A stretch of DNA of 43,637 nt from Candidatus Jordarchaeum sp. LHC_1308 (GTDB taxonomy: Archaea; Asgardarchaeota; Jordiarchaeia; Jordiarchaeales; Freyrarchaeaceae), in contig JAHLWX010000005.1 in assembly GCA_019057675.1 (NCBI GenBank), forward strand, positions 1-43,637, written 5' to 3'. Below are positions 1-7,813 of this stretch, in pieces (position 1 is the stretch's first letter; each line of letters begins with the position of its first letter). The notes below the pieces were generated by a model. The model did no database searches and was not told where the DNA came from. It worked only from the letters and a program-made list of their open reading frames with translations. The translations under genes were made by a program, and so were the position numbers.

Positions 1-180
1 AGGATCTTCGGACGCATAGAACCACCAGTCTCCGTGAAAAGAAAGAGGAAGAAGACGCCTAATTTGCTTAACTCCATGCAACCATGCGGTTCTGCCACGT
101 CTTTGTTGTCGGCGAAGCCGTTGTTGTGCCAGCAAACCTTATAAGTGTTTACATATGCTTCTTCTTTTAAGCCTTGTCAA

Positions 181-639
181 GTGGTGGTGTGTTTGGACAA
201 GTATCTTAGCCCGCCGAGTAAGTCTGACCTCGAGCTTTTTGAGAAGATGTTGAAGAACGTTGGAGTTGACGAGTTCTTGGACGCCGCAAGGAGCGCGGCT
301 GACTTCGTAAGCGCGAGGCTTAAGGAGGGAGACTTGAAGAGAGCAGCGGAATACGTGTTTGACATGGTTGTCCAGTCGGTCATAGTGAACCAGCTTGAAG
401 CTCCGAGGAAAGTCATAGACTTGCTTAAGAAGAGAGGTGAGAAGTTTAAGGGCCTGCTCGACAGCCCTGTTTTCAAGGTGAGCGACAAGCTATTGGAGTC
501 TTTTGAGAAAGGCGACGCTAAGCTCTTCGCTGACGCTATGATCGGCGTGGAAAACGATGTGCTGGGGAAAACAAGCCTAGACATAAGGTTCTCGATAGTG
601 AAGGACATACACTGCGCCTTCTACAAGTACACTCAGTAG
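181..639 (+). CDS. Hypothetical helical protein
   Basis: I do not recognise this protein (about 152 residues). It is rich in Lys, Glu, Leu and Ala and is predicted by eye to be almost entirely alpha-helical, with no signal peptide, membrane segment or cysteine motif. The open frame reaches upstream to a GTG at 145, but a TATA-like element (CCTTATAAG, about 137-145) overlaps that codon and would place transcription start near 165, so I start at the GTG run 181-189; a TTG at 193 is another option. It is followed by a decayed toxin-antitoxin pair, so it stands alone. The function is unknown; the frame itself looks like genuine coding sequence. Confidence 0.6.
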   Translation: MVVCLDKYLSPPSKSDLELFEKMLKNVGVDEFLDAARSAADFVSARLKEGDLKRAAEYVFDMVVQSVIVNQLEAPRKVIDLLKKRGEKFKGLLDSPVFKVSDKLLESFEKGDAKLFADAMIGVENDVLGKTSLDIRFSIVKDIHCAFYKYTQ

Positions 640-889
640 CTGTATCCGGGAAACGTTTCTCTTCCACTCCTACCGCGCAGCCGCATTATAGCGTTGTCCC
701 CCTCCTTGTTCATTTTCGTACCATGGAAAACTGGTTTTCGTCTCATCGTCTTCCCCCCGTGAAGCTCTTGCACTGGTTTCACGTCTGTTTCGTCCGCGTC
801 TTCGTGTTGGGTTACCGCGTATTTCTGAGTTACTCGTTTTTCCAGAAATTTTTAAACATCTGGGAGTTACGGGGTGTTGTGGTTTGGTA

Positions 890-1153
890 ATGCTAGATGT
901 TAAGGTGAGGGTGAGCAAAAAGAAACACCTTGTACATTCCTAAGCCCATTTGAAGTTCTCGGGACACGTGAAGGCTCTATTCTCAGAATGAGGATTGAGG
1001 AAGGATAGGCTTGTAACCGAGGTTGTTCCCGACCCGTTCTGGCTGGCGTTTAGAGGAGCTAAGTTCGGGTCAACAACGTTCGAAGAGTTTGAGAAAGTCT
1101 GAGGAGGAACTACCACGTGGAAAAGGTGCTCCTTGACTCAACCTATCTCCTTC
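890..1153 (+). pseudogene. Decayed VapB-type (AbrB-fold) antitoxin
   Basis: Reading from the ATG at 890 gives MLDVKVRVSKKKHLV, the usual opening of archaeal SpoVT/AbrB antitoxins, and after two in-frame stops the frame recovers VTEVVPDPFWLAFRGAKFG and TTFEEFEKV, matching the C-terminal signature of that family. A stop at the end of EKV can be bypassed by a one-base shift that restores SEEELPRGK. The normal gene would be about 75-85 codons, so nearly the whole length is still present but cannot be translated. It overlaps the start of the PIN remnant at 1117, the usual VapBC arrangement. Family assignment rests on motif memory, not a search. Confidence 0.72.
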
Positions 1154-1540
1154 CATTGGTTGGAATATCAGTTAAAGACGCTGAAAACCTCTAAGTTGCT
1201 CTGGTAAAGCTTTACAAGTCTACGCGGTCGAAGCGTACTAGGCGCCCCTCAGCCTCCTCGAAATAATAATGGAAGCTAAGCAAGATTGGGTACGACGAGA
1301 AAACGGTTGGCGTTGGGCTCAGCTCCATAACGGAAAACTTCCAACCAGCGGAGACGAAGCCGCAGTCATACCTGAACTCAGCCTCGGATCCAAGGGATTC
1401 AGAGGCCTAATAGACCCTGTGCTGTACGTGACGGTGAAAGACAATGGGCTCAAACTACTCACAAGAGACGAGGAGCTACGGGGTTCGTAGAGGACGCTGA
1501 GAGAGAAACAGAAACAATAATGTTAGAAGGAGACTTCCTA
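1117..1540 (+). pseudogene. Decayed VapC-type PIN-domain toxin
   Basis: The GTG at 1117 opens VEKVLLDSTYLLPLVGISVK, the first acidic motif of archaeal PIN nucleases. The frame stops after ENL, then the protein can be followed by switching frames: a PLSLLEIIMEA segment (second acidic motif), a IGYDEKTVGVGLSSITENF segment, LIDPVLYVTVKDNGLKLLTRDEEL (third and fourth acidic positions) and FVEDAERETETIML. At least three frameshifts and several stops separate these pieces. All four PIN carboxylate regions remain visible, so decay is recent enough to read. The nuclease would have cut RNA; no functional product is expected now. Confidence 0.72.
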
Positions 1541-1610
1541 AACCCACCAGCGCCTGAGTCAAAGAGCTTGAGCAAGGAGCTACAAGCCACGAACGTAGCC
1601 CAACAGCTGT

Positions 1611-1928
1611 TTACGAAGCAGGCTTATCGAACGTTTCAGTCTCCTTTCGTTTCTCGGCCTCCGCTTTCTTCTTCAGCTGACGAAGGGCAACGAGAAAAGC
1701 GTTGTGTAGGAGTATCAGTGTCAGTATTAAACCAACTCCAACCACGTTCTGAATGTTGACTGGGACAGGATACATTTCTGGGGGGATTAGCCTAGCCCAC
1801 CAGTTGGACAGGAAAAGCATGTTAACAGTGACGGCGCTTATCACGACGAAGTACAGTATGTAGCTTATAGCCAGTTGAAGCTTGAGAAGTCTGCTTGCCA
1901 GACTAGCCCGCTTACCCTGAACCAACAT
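1611..1928 (-). CDS. Small two-span membrane protein, unknown
   Basis: About 105 residues with two hydrophobic segments (roughly residues 16-40 and 60-81), a WWARLIPPEMYP loop between them, and a highly charged C-terminal tail rich in Lys and Glu. The open frame extends to a TTG at 1985, but a TATA-like element (reverse complement of 1961-1973) lies inside that extension, and the ATG at 1928 is preceded by a GGGTGTC Shine-Dalgarno-like site, so I use 1928. No family is recognised. It is isolated, lying between the VapBC remnant and the bacterioferritin gene. Confidence 0.5.
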   Translation of the reverse strand: MLVQGKRASLASRLLKLQLAISYILYFVVISAVTVNMLFLSNWWARLIPPEMYPVPVNIQNVVGVGLILTLILLHNAFLVALRQLKKKAEAEKRKETETFDKPAS

Positions 1929-2185
1929 TTGACACCCGAGTATAAAGGGAAAACCAGTGCCTATTAAAAATTGACGTAGCCCCAACTCACAGTAAAGCGT
2001 CTCTCACCTTTGGGTTCTAGATAAAATTTATTTCAGCGTTGACAAGCCCCGACCGTTTTTAATCGATTTCGAGCCCCAAACAACATAACAGCTCCGGCAC
2101 AGTATCTTCCCAAAAGAAACGCGGAAATGATAAAAGACTTAAAGGATAAAAAATAAGTGACAGCGGCCGCGTCTCACGTCTCTTT

Positions 2186-2605
2186 TTAGATTTCCTCTAG
2201 AAGCGTTGTGAAGGTGTCGTGATGCTCTTCTTCATCCTTTAGAATTCCCTCGAACAAGAAGGCTGTTGTTTCGTCCTTTTCTTCACGCGCCTGAGCTATT
2301 ATTTGCTTGTATAGGCTGATGGCGTTCTCCTCGTCTTTCACGTCACGCTGTATCATTTCCTTAAGAGTTTTTCCCACAAATATCTCCGTAGGCTTAGTCG
2401 TGGGGATTCCTCCCAGGTAGTAGAGCCTCTCAGCAATAGCCTCCGCGTGCTTCATCTCCGTTATAGCTATGCTTTTCAGTTCTTCTTTAACGGCAAAGCC
2501 CTTAACTCCGCTCCACTGGACATGCTGCCACATGTACTGAATGGAGACCTGAATCTCTCTCGCTATAGCATCGTTTAACATGTCTAATAGTTTTTTGGAA
2601 ACCAT
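2186..2605 (-). CDS. bfr: Bacterioferritin-type ferritin
   Basis: A 139-residue four-helix-bundle ferritin that would oxidise ferrous iron and store it in a protein shell in the cytoplasm. The diiron ligands line up with bacterioferritin: Glu17, Glu50, His53, Glu93 (or Glu92), Glu126 and His129. Met51 sits in the EMKHAE motif exactly where bacterioferritin has its haem-ligating methionine, so inter-subunit haem binding is possible. It is slightly shorter than the usual 155 residues at the C-terminus. A TATA-like element (reverse strand of 2641-2653) and GGGGAG in front of the ATG support the start. It is monocistronic. The ferritin fold is clear; haem binding is inference. Confidence 0.85.
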   Translation of the reverse strand: MVSKKLLDMLNDAIAREIQVSIQYMWQHVQWSGVKGFAVKEELKSIAITEMKHAEAIAERLYYLGGIPTTKPTEIFVGKTLKEMIQRDVKDEENAISLYKQIIAQAREEKDETTAFLFEGILKDEEEHHDTFTTLLEEI

Positions 2606-2640
2606 CTTTCTCCCCTCATTCTCTAATTCCGCGGATCAAC

Positions 2641-2653
2641 TTAAAAATATTTA
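2641..2653 (-). promoter_or_regulatory. TATA-like promoter of the bacterioferritin gene
   Basis: The reverse strand reads TAAATATTTTTAA about 36-48 bases upstream of the ATG at 2605. That would put transcription start about 10-15 bases before the ATG, just leaving room for the GGGGAG ribosome site. The surrounding sequence is strongly AT-rich compared with the flanking genes. Confidence 0.45.
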
Positions 2654-2794
2654 TGTTAAACATTAGTTTAATGAAAAATTACGTGGACATGACGATATCC
2701 CTTAGGTTTCATTGGTAGAACGTTTTCCCGGGGCCCCAGCGACATTTTCATTATATTGGGGTGTAACTGTCCTCCTCTAGCGGAGGGCGGACAT

Positions 2795-3523
2795 TTATGT
2801 TTCTAAGTGCACGGTGCATATCGGCTGCCTTTCGAGGGTTTCCGAATTTACTCGCTCCGCCACGAGTAGCGCTTTGCTTATCGTTAATATGTTGAATGAC
2901 GGGGGAGTATGGGCTTTCAGGCGGAGGGTGGTGGCTGTCCCTGCGTTGATGATAAACATTTTGTTGAGTCTCCATGTCCATGGGACGTGCTTGTGCCCGC
3001 ATAGAACTAGGTGGACGCCAATCTCTGAAAGGACTTTCAGGAAGTCGCCTGAGTCTGACGGTATGTTTCTCTCCCTACCAGTTCCGGGGACTGGTACGAG
3101 GTGGTGGTGGAGGGCTACGACTCTGACTCCGCTGAACTCTTTAAGCTCGTTCTCAACTATCCGGTAGGCGAGGCGCCCGACGTGCCCGTCGTCTAGGTCG
3201 GGCTCTGTTGAGTCGACTCCAACCACCTTGACGTGTCCTACTTCGACGCTCGGATACCGTGTGCCGAAGAGCTCCTCGAAGAGGACGTAGCCCGCATTGC
3301 GAGAGTCGTGGTTTCCCGGCACGACGACCAAGCGTTCAGCCTTGAACTGGTCGAGGAAGTCCTTTGCCTCCTTGTACTCGTAAGGGTACCCGTTGTCTGT
3401 GATGTCGCCTGTAACCACTAGCAGGTCGGGCCTCAACCTGTTCACTTCGCCCACAACGTTTTCACTTAGCTTTTTCGAGAAGTAATTAGAGGTGACGTGT
3501 ACGTCTGAGATGTGGACTAACAT
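2795..3523 (-). CDS. Calcineurin-like metallophosphoesterase
   Basis: A 242-residue phosphoesterase with the complete dimetal motif series: ISDVH (Asp7, His9), TGDITDNG (Asp40), PGNHDSRN (Asn71, His72), an ALHHHLVP segment and GHKH. Family members hydrolyse phosphomonoesters or phosphodiesters such as cyclic nucleotides; the substrate cannot be read from sequence. A longer frame reaches 3835 but runs antisense-free into the neighbouring gene, so the extension is spurious. The ATG at 3523 has a strong GGAGG six bases upstream (GTGAAGGAGGAAGTTATG) and the protein then starts directly at the first beta strand. It lies just downstream of the flippase-like gene and probably shares its transcript. 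Confidence 0.85.
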   Translation of the reverse strand: MLVHISDVHVTSNYFSKKLSENVVGEVNRLRPDLLVVTGDITDNGYPYEYKEAKDFLDQFKAERLVVVPGNHDSRNAGYVLFEELFGTRYPSVEVGHVKVVGVDSTEPDLDDGHVGRLAYRIVENELKEFSGVRVVALHHHLVPVPGTGRERNIPSDSGDFLKVLSEIGVHLVLCGHKHVPWTWRLNKMFIINAGTATTLRLKAHTPPSFNILTISKALLVAERVNSETLERQPICTVHLET

Positions 3524-3564
3524 AACTTCCTCCTTCACGACAAACACCCACCTACCCGTCATAC

Positions 3565-4737
3565 TTATTTCAGGTGATTTTTGGACGCTTTGTGCACATG
3601 CCCCGACAGGATGAAGCCGACTCCTATCCCGTTGTGGACCAGCGACGGTAGCCCTGTAGCTGAGCAGTAGGCTAGCCGAGCCACGTGGTCCAGTAATGCG
3701 ACCGCTAGCCCTATGTTTAAGGGAAGCCCTGTTATGCTTATGGTCATTGCGACGATGAGCTCGTAGAATCCAAACCCTCCGGGGACAACCGGGAAGAACT
3801 TCGAGGCGAAGCCTAGGAGGGCAGCCATCATGCACACACCAACAGAGACCGACGAGAAAGGTGACAGGTATAGGTTGAGCGTGGCGGCGTCTGTAAGCCA
3901 GACGCCGGGATAAACCCCCGCCAGTACTGCGAGCAGAAGCGTCTGGGAGAGCTCAGGGATGCCGACGGCGTTGATGAATATGTAAATGGAGAGAGCGTCG
4001 GAAACCCATATCGGAGGCGAGAGTAGCGCTGTTATGGCTAGAGCTTTAGGCTTCCTAGAGAGCTTCTGAACTCCGTCCCTCATTCCTACAGCTAACCCGT
4101 AGGTTAAGTTGTGCAGCCTTACCGAAATCATGTGCAGTCTGAGCACGTTGATTATCCTTGGCCCAGCCACGCAGAAGGCTAACGTTAATATTAGGATTAA
4201 TGCGAGTATCGCGAATATCACTAACGCTATGAGCTTTATGTGGAAAGGGATGTATGAGCTGAAGCCGGCGGCGAAGAGCAGCGCTGAAGAGACCAGCGCT
4301 ATGGAGAGGACGTCGAACGCGCGCTCGACAGCTATCGTCGACGTGCTCTCCCCAAAGGACACACCGCCCTGTGACGCTAGGAGTGATATTCTGAGTATGT
4401 CTCCCACTTTTGCCGGCGTCACCTCGTTTACGAACCAGCCTGAGAAGTTTATGGTCACAAGCTTGGAAAAGCCGACGCTACCCCCGCTAGCGGCTTCAGC
4501 AATAACCTTCCACCTAGCGGCCCTCAGGGCGAAGGAGAGTGTGTAGAGGGCGGCAAACAAAGCGACCCAAGCCGGGTGAAGCCTCGACACCAAGCTCAGG
4601 AAGAGGTCAACCCCTATCAGCCATAGGACAACGAATATGAAGGCGACCGAAAGTGAAAGAGCTACAGCCTTAAGCATGGCTCCTCTGTTAACCAACGGCA
4701 ACACCCTTGCTACAAGAAGCAACAGCCCTCTTTTCAA
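3565..4737 (-). CDS. Flippase-like (LPG synthase TM family) membrane protein
   Basis: A 390-residue protein with about eight to nine membrane segments. Motifs NEVTPAKVGDILR (about 106-118), ERAFDVL and PGGFGFYE match the lysylphosphatidylglycerol synthase transmembrane / UPF0104 family, which includes archaeal AglD-like proteins. Members lacking the soluble synthase domain are often found with glycosyltransferases and are thought to act on lipid-linked sugars or polar lipids. Here it is divergent from a GT2 gene only 84 bases away, which fits that role. It has a positively charged N-terminus. Family assignment is good; transport or transfer function is inference. Confidence 0.78.
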   Translation of the reverse strand: MKRGLLLLVARVLPLVNRGAMLKAVALSLSVAFIFVVLWLIGVDLFLSLVSRLHPAWVALFAALYTLSFALRAARWKVIAEAASGGSVGFSKLVTINFSGWFVNEVTPAKVGDILRISLLASQGGVSFGESTSTIAVERAFDVLSIALVSSALLFAAGFSSYIPFHIKLIALVIFAILALILILTLAFCVAGPRIINVLRLHMISVRLHNLTYGLAVGMRDGVQKLSRKPKALAITALLSPPIWVSDALSIYIFINAVGIPELSQTLLLAVLAGVYPGVWLTDAATLNLYLSPFSSVSVGVCMMAALLGFASKFFPVVPGGFGFYELIVAMTISITGLPLNIGLAVALLDHVARLAYCSATGLPSLVHNGIGVGFILSGHVHKASKNHLK

Positions 4738-4821
4738 TTTTTCTTCGTGCAGTCCCTCTTTGTCTGTTTGGAAAAGCTTTTATCTTCCCCAGCCGAGGGC
4801 TTAATGAATTGCCTTTAAAGG

Positions 4822-5535
4822 GTGGAGGTGGCGTTGAGAGGCAAGGTGTCCATAATAATTCCCTGCTTCAACGAGGAGGAAACCATCTCTGACGTTATAG
4901 AGAAAGTTAAGCAGGTAGACCTCGGACTGGAGAAAGAGATAATTGTGGTTGACGACGGGTCGACGGATTCATCATTTGAGAAAGCTAAAAGCCACGACGG
5001 CGTAACGGTCATCAGGCACGAGGAGAACATGGGGAAGGGGGCGGCGGTCAAGACCGGAATAGCGCACTCTACGGGAGACATCATAGTGATACAGGACGCA
5101 GACCTAGAGTACATTCCAGAAGACATACCCGGGCTCCTGGCTCCACTGCTGCGTGGAGATGCTGACGCAGTCTTTGGCTCGCGCTTCGTGGGAAGCATAG
5201 AGGGGATGTCGATGAGTCACAGGCTGGGCAACAAGGTTCTCTCGTGGGCTACACGAGTGCTCTTCGGCTCCAAGATAACTGACATGATGACGGGTTACAA
5301 GGCTTTCAAGAGAGAGGCGGTTGAAGGCTTGGAGCTGAGGGCGAGAAGGTTCGAGTTCGAGCCTGAGGTGACGGCGAAGCTCCTCAAAAGAAAGATGAAG
5401 GTCGTCGAAGTACCGATAACGTACAGTGTGAGAAAGAAGGGAGAAGCAAAGATAAGCTGGAAAGACGGATTAGTCTGCCTGTTGTGGCTACTAAAAGAGA
5501 AGCTCGGAGGAAGAAGAAGTGGAGGGAAAAGCTAG
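4822..5535 (+). CDS. GT2 glycosyltransferase, dolichol-phosphate sugar synthase-like
   Basis: A 237-residue family 2 glycosyltransferase with a GT-A fold. It has [14 protein letters not shown] near the N-terminus, the VDDGSTD nucleotide motif (about 42-48), [12 protein letters not shown], and the metal-binding QDADLEY. It resembles DPM1/DPG-type enzymes, which load mannose or glucose from a nucleotide sugar onto dolichol phosphate at the inner membrane face; no C-terminal membrane segments are present. The start is a GTG at 4822, with GTG 4828 and TTG 4834 also possible because a GGAGGTG lies across them. The stop overlaps the next gene by 17 bases, so the two are co-translated. Confidence 0.88.
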   Translation: MEVALRGKVSIIIPCFNEEETISDVIEKVKQVDLGLEKEIIVVDDGSTDSSFEKAKSHDGVTVIRHEENMGKGAAVKTGIAHSTGDIIVIQDADLEYIPEDIPGLLAPLLRGDADAVFGSRFVGSIEGMSMSHRLGNKVLSWATRVLFGSKITDMMTGYKAFKREAVEGLELRARRFEFEPEVTAKLLKRKMKVVEVPITYSVRKKGEAKISWKDGLVCLLWLLKEKLGGRRSGGKS

Positions 5536-7054
5536 AAAGGTTGTGGGGCGAGCGGGCAGCCTGCTGGCGCTAAAAGCCTCACTTCTCTTAAAGGAGTGCC
5601 GCAGGGATTGGGCCGCTGCTTTCACTGTAGCGACGATCCTAGTTAGGGGCTTACTTTCGTTGCTCCCTGTTCCAGTCACGTGGGACGAAGCCGTATACGT
5701 CAACCTTGCAAGAGACTACTACTACTTCGGGTTCCATTTCTACTTCCCCCAGCAGGTCATCCTAGACTTCTCAAGAGCCCCGTTGATCTCCCTCTCGGTC
5801 TACGCCGCGTATCTTTTAACGGGGCCAAACCACACAGTTGCCCAGCTTGTGGCTTACGCCTACTCGGTTGCCTCAATATACATGGTCTACCTGCTGAGCA
5901 GAGATATGTACGGCGAGAGGATCGGGAGGCTCTCAGCCCTAGCCCTTGCCTGCAGCCCGTTCCTCTTCGTTTCTTCCTGGGGAATTCTAAGCGAGCCGCC
6001 GTGCATTTTCTTCTCAACACTCTTCATGCTACTAGTCTACAGGGCGCAGAAGAACCCACGCTACTACGTCCCCGCAGGCGTGGCGCTAACCCTCACAATG
6101 CTTGCAAGATACCCCAGCTTCATCATGCTCATAGTCGGCCTCTTTCTCGTGGTAGCCTCGGGGAACACGAGGAAAGCCTTCAAGTCCCCCTGGCTCTACG
6201 CCGGGCTAGGGGCGGCGCTCGCCACAGCCGCCCCGTGGCTTGCCTTCAGCAAAAGCCTGACAGGATCCTACACCGGATTCCTCCAAGTGTTCTTCGCTTC
6301 AACGCAACAGTGGATGCGCGACCCATACATGATGCTTCTCGGCACTACCCCTCTAGACTACCTCGTCAGTGCATCCTACGACGCCTTAGCAGTAGTAGCT
6401 CTCCCAGGCGCCCTCGTATCCTACTTCGTCTGGGGAGCTAGAGCCGGGAGGGGAAGCGTAGAAGGGAGGACGCTTGTGTTCTGGCTACTCTCCCATGCCG
6501 TGGCATACGGGCTCCTAATGAGGACGGCGCGCCTAATAGACTACTTAAGGTACAACGAGACGTCCTTACCAGCAGTCGCAGTCCTGTCAGCCGTGGGGTT
6601 AGCGGTCATGCTGGGAGAGGGAGATGCAACATTCATGGGCGTCCGGTCAGCTTTAGCTGGAAAGAAAAAGGTCGCCCTGCTCCTTGTAGCAATCAACTTC
6701 GCCGCCGGATTCGCCGGGGCCTACGTGATCAGGAGCGAAGCTGCGACAAGCGAATCGGGAATAGCAGTTCCCTTCCCAGTATACGAGGTGCTGGCAGCTG
6801 CGACGCCTCCCGACGGCTCAATCCTATCAAACATATACCCCATAATAAGTTACTACACGGACAGGGTGTGCATGTGGTTCCCTCAAATAGACTGGCTCAG
6901 GGAATACACGTTCACATACCTCAACGTCAAGTACGTCCTCTTCAACCTCAATCGGTACTGCCCGTTCGACACGGTGATATACGTGGAGTCGCACCCCGAA
7001 ACCTTCGAGAGGATACTGGTGTACGGCGGAATAATCCTCTACAGGGTCAAGTAG
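5519..7054 (+). CDS. GT-C membrane glycosyltransferase (PMT/ArnT/GT39-like)
   Basis: A 511-residue polytopic protein with roughly eleven membrane segments. The first outer loop carries [13 protein letters not shown] (about residues 57-69), the aspartate-glutamate signature of GT-C enzymes that use lipid-phosphate sugars, and LSEPPCIFF further on resembles the second conserved acidic loop. A small C-terminal soluble region (about 430-511) follows. Because it overlaps the dolichol-phosphate sugar synthase-like gene, the likely logic is that one makes the lipid-linked sugar and this enzyme transfers it to protein or lipid outside the membrane. GTG start at 5519. Acceptor is unknown. Confidence 0.8.
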   Translation: MEGKARKVVGRAGSLLALKASLLLKECRRDWAAAFTVATILVRGLLSLLPVPVTWDEAVYVNLARDYYYFGFHFYFPQQVILDFSRAPLISLSVYAAYLLTGPNHTVAQLVAYAYSVASIYMVYLLSRDMYGERIGRLSALALACSPFLFVSSWGILSEPPCIFFSTLFMLLVYRAQKNPRYYVPAGVALTLTMLARYPSFIMLIVGLFLVVASGNTRKAFKSPWLYAGLGAALATAAPWLAFSKSLTGSYTGFLQVFFASTQQWMRDPYMMLLGTTPLDYLVSASYDALAVVALPGALVSYFVWGARAGRGSVEGRTLVFWLLSHAVAYGLLMRTARLIDYLRYNETSLPAVAVLSAVGLAVMLGEGDATFMGVRSALAGKKKVALLLVAINFAAGFAGAYVIRSEAATSESGIAVPFPVYEVLAAATPPDGSILSNIYPIISYYTDRVCMWFPQIDWLREYTFTYLNVKYVLFNLNRYCPFDTVIYVESHPETFERILVYGGIILYRVK

Positions 7055-7068
7055 CCGCGACGCCTCTC

Positions 7069-7770
7069 TCACTTCCTTTTTCTAGCCTTAACTATGATTA
7101 CGTCGCTCAGCGTCGGCAGTAGGCTTCCAAGTGGGCTTAGGACGAGACGTTTAAGGACCTCTCTCACAAGCGGCTTGGGTGCGGGCAGAAAGTTTCCCGT
7201 CAGCTTCTCGACGTTGAAGCCGTGGTGGACGAGCTGCGACACCAGCACGCTAGCCGTGTAGTAGCGGACGTGTCCTACCCCGTCATTGCTGTACTGCAGG
7301 TAATCAGGGTACCTTCCAAGGAGGAGCTTGAACCTGTTTGTGAGAGAGGCTATATTCGGGGTTGAAAGTATTAGAACTCCGCCCGGCTTCAGCACCCTGT
7401 ACACCTCGCTGAGAAGGAAGTCGGTGTCGAGCACGTGCTCTAGTATTTCTTCAGCCCAGACGGCGTCGAAGAAACAGTCTTCGAAGGGAAGACCCTCCTC
7501 CACGTTGTGGCGCATGCACTTGACCCCGCGCTCCAACGCCACCTTGTATGACTCTGAGAGCTCAACGCCATAGCACTCCCATCCAGCCCTCATCAGCGGG
7601 ATCATGGCACCCCCGGCGAGGCAACCGACGTCGAGAATCTTTCCTGGAGCCTCTCCTTCAAGGAGCTTGTAGGATTTCAGGAGACGGTATTTGTCGCGTT
7701 CCCATGTTAGAAGCTCGACGAGGAGCCAGCCCTCTCCGTAAAAATCAAGTGAACGGTGGTCGCTACCCAC
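7069..7770 (-). CDS. Class I SAM-dependent methyltransferase
   Basis: A 233-residue Rossmann-fold methyltransferase: motif I ILDVGCLAGG (about 45-54), an acidic strand-2 end GVELSE, motif IV-like FDAVWAEEILEHV and YRVLKPGGVL. This Methyltransf_11/23-type pattern is common in glycan and lipid modification genes. It is convergent with the GT-C gene (14 bases apart) and may belong functionally with that cluster, but no substrate can be read. GTG start. Fold is certain, role is not. Confidence 0.85.
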   Translation of the reverse strand: MGSDHRSLDFYGEGWLLVELLTWERDKYRLLKSYKLLEGEAPGKILDVGCLAGGAMIPLMRAGWECYGVELSESYKVALERGVKCMRHNVEEGLPFEDCFFDAVWAEEILEHVLDTDFLLSEVYRVLKPGGVLILSTPNIASLTNRFKLLLGRYPDYLQYSNDGVGHVRYYTASVLVSQLVHHGFNVEKLTGNFLPAPKPLVREVLKRLVLSPLGSLLPTLSDVIIVKARKRK

Positions 7771-7813
7771 CTAAACCACCAAGCTAAATGATCCTCGGAG
7801 AAGCTATAAAAGT

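Noticed and set aside
1520-1759. Separate open frame after the VapC remnant
   Set aside because: Its first residues continue the PIN remnant and the rest is antisense to the small membrane protein gene, with no protein-like features.
3524-3835. N-terminal extension of the metallophosphoesterase frame
   Set aside because: It overlaps the end of the flippase-like gene, has biased shadow composition, and a strong GGAGG site supports the start at 3523.
5680-6441. Long second frame inside the GT-C glycosyltransferase
   Set aside because: It is Arg/Pro/Leu-rich shadow translation of a clear membrane protein.
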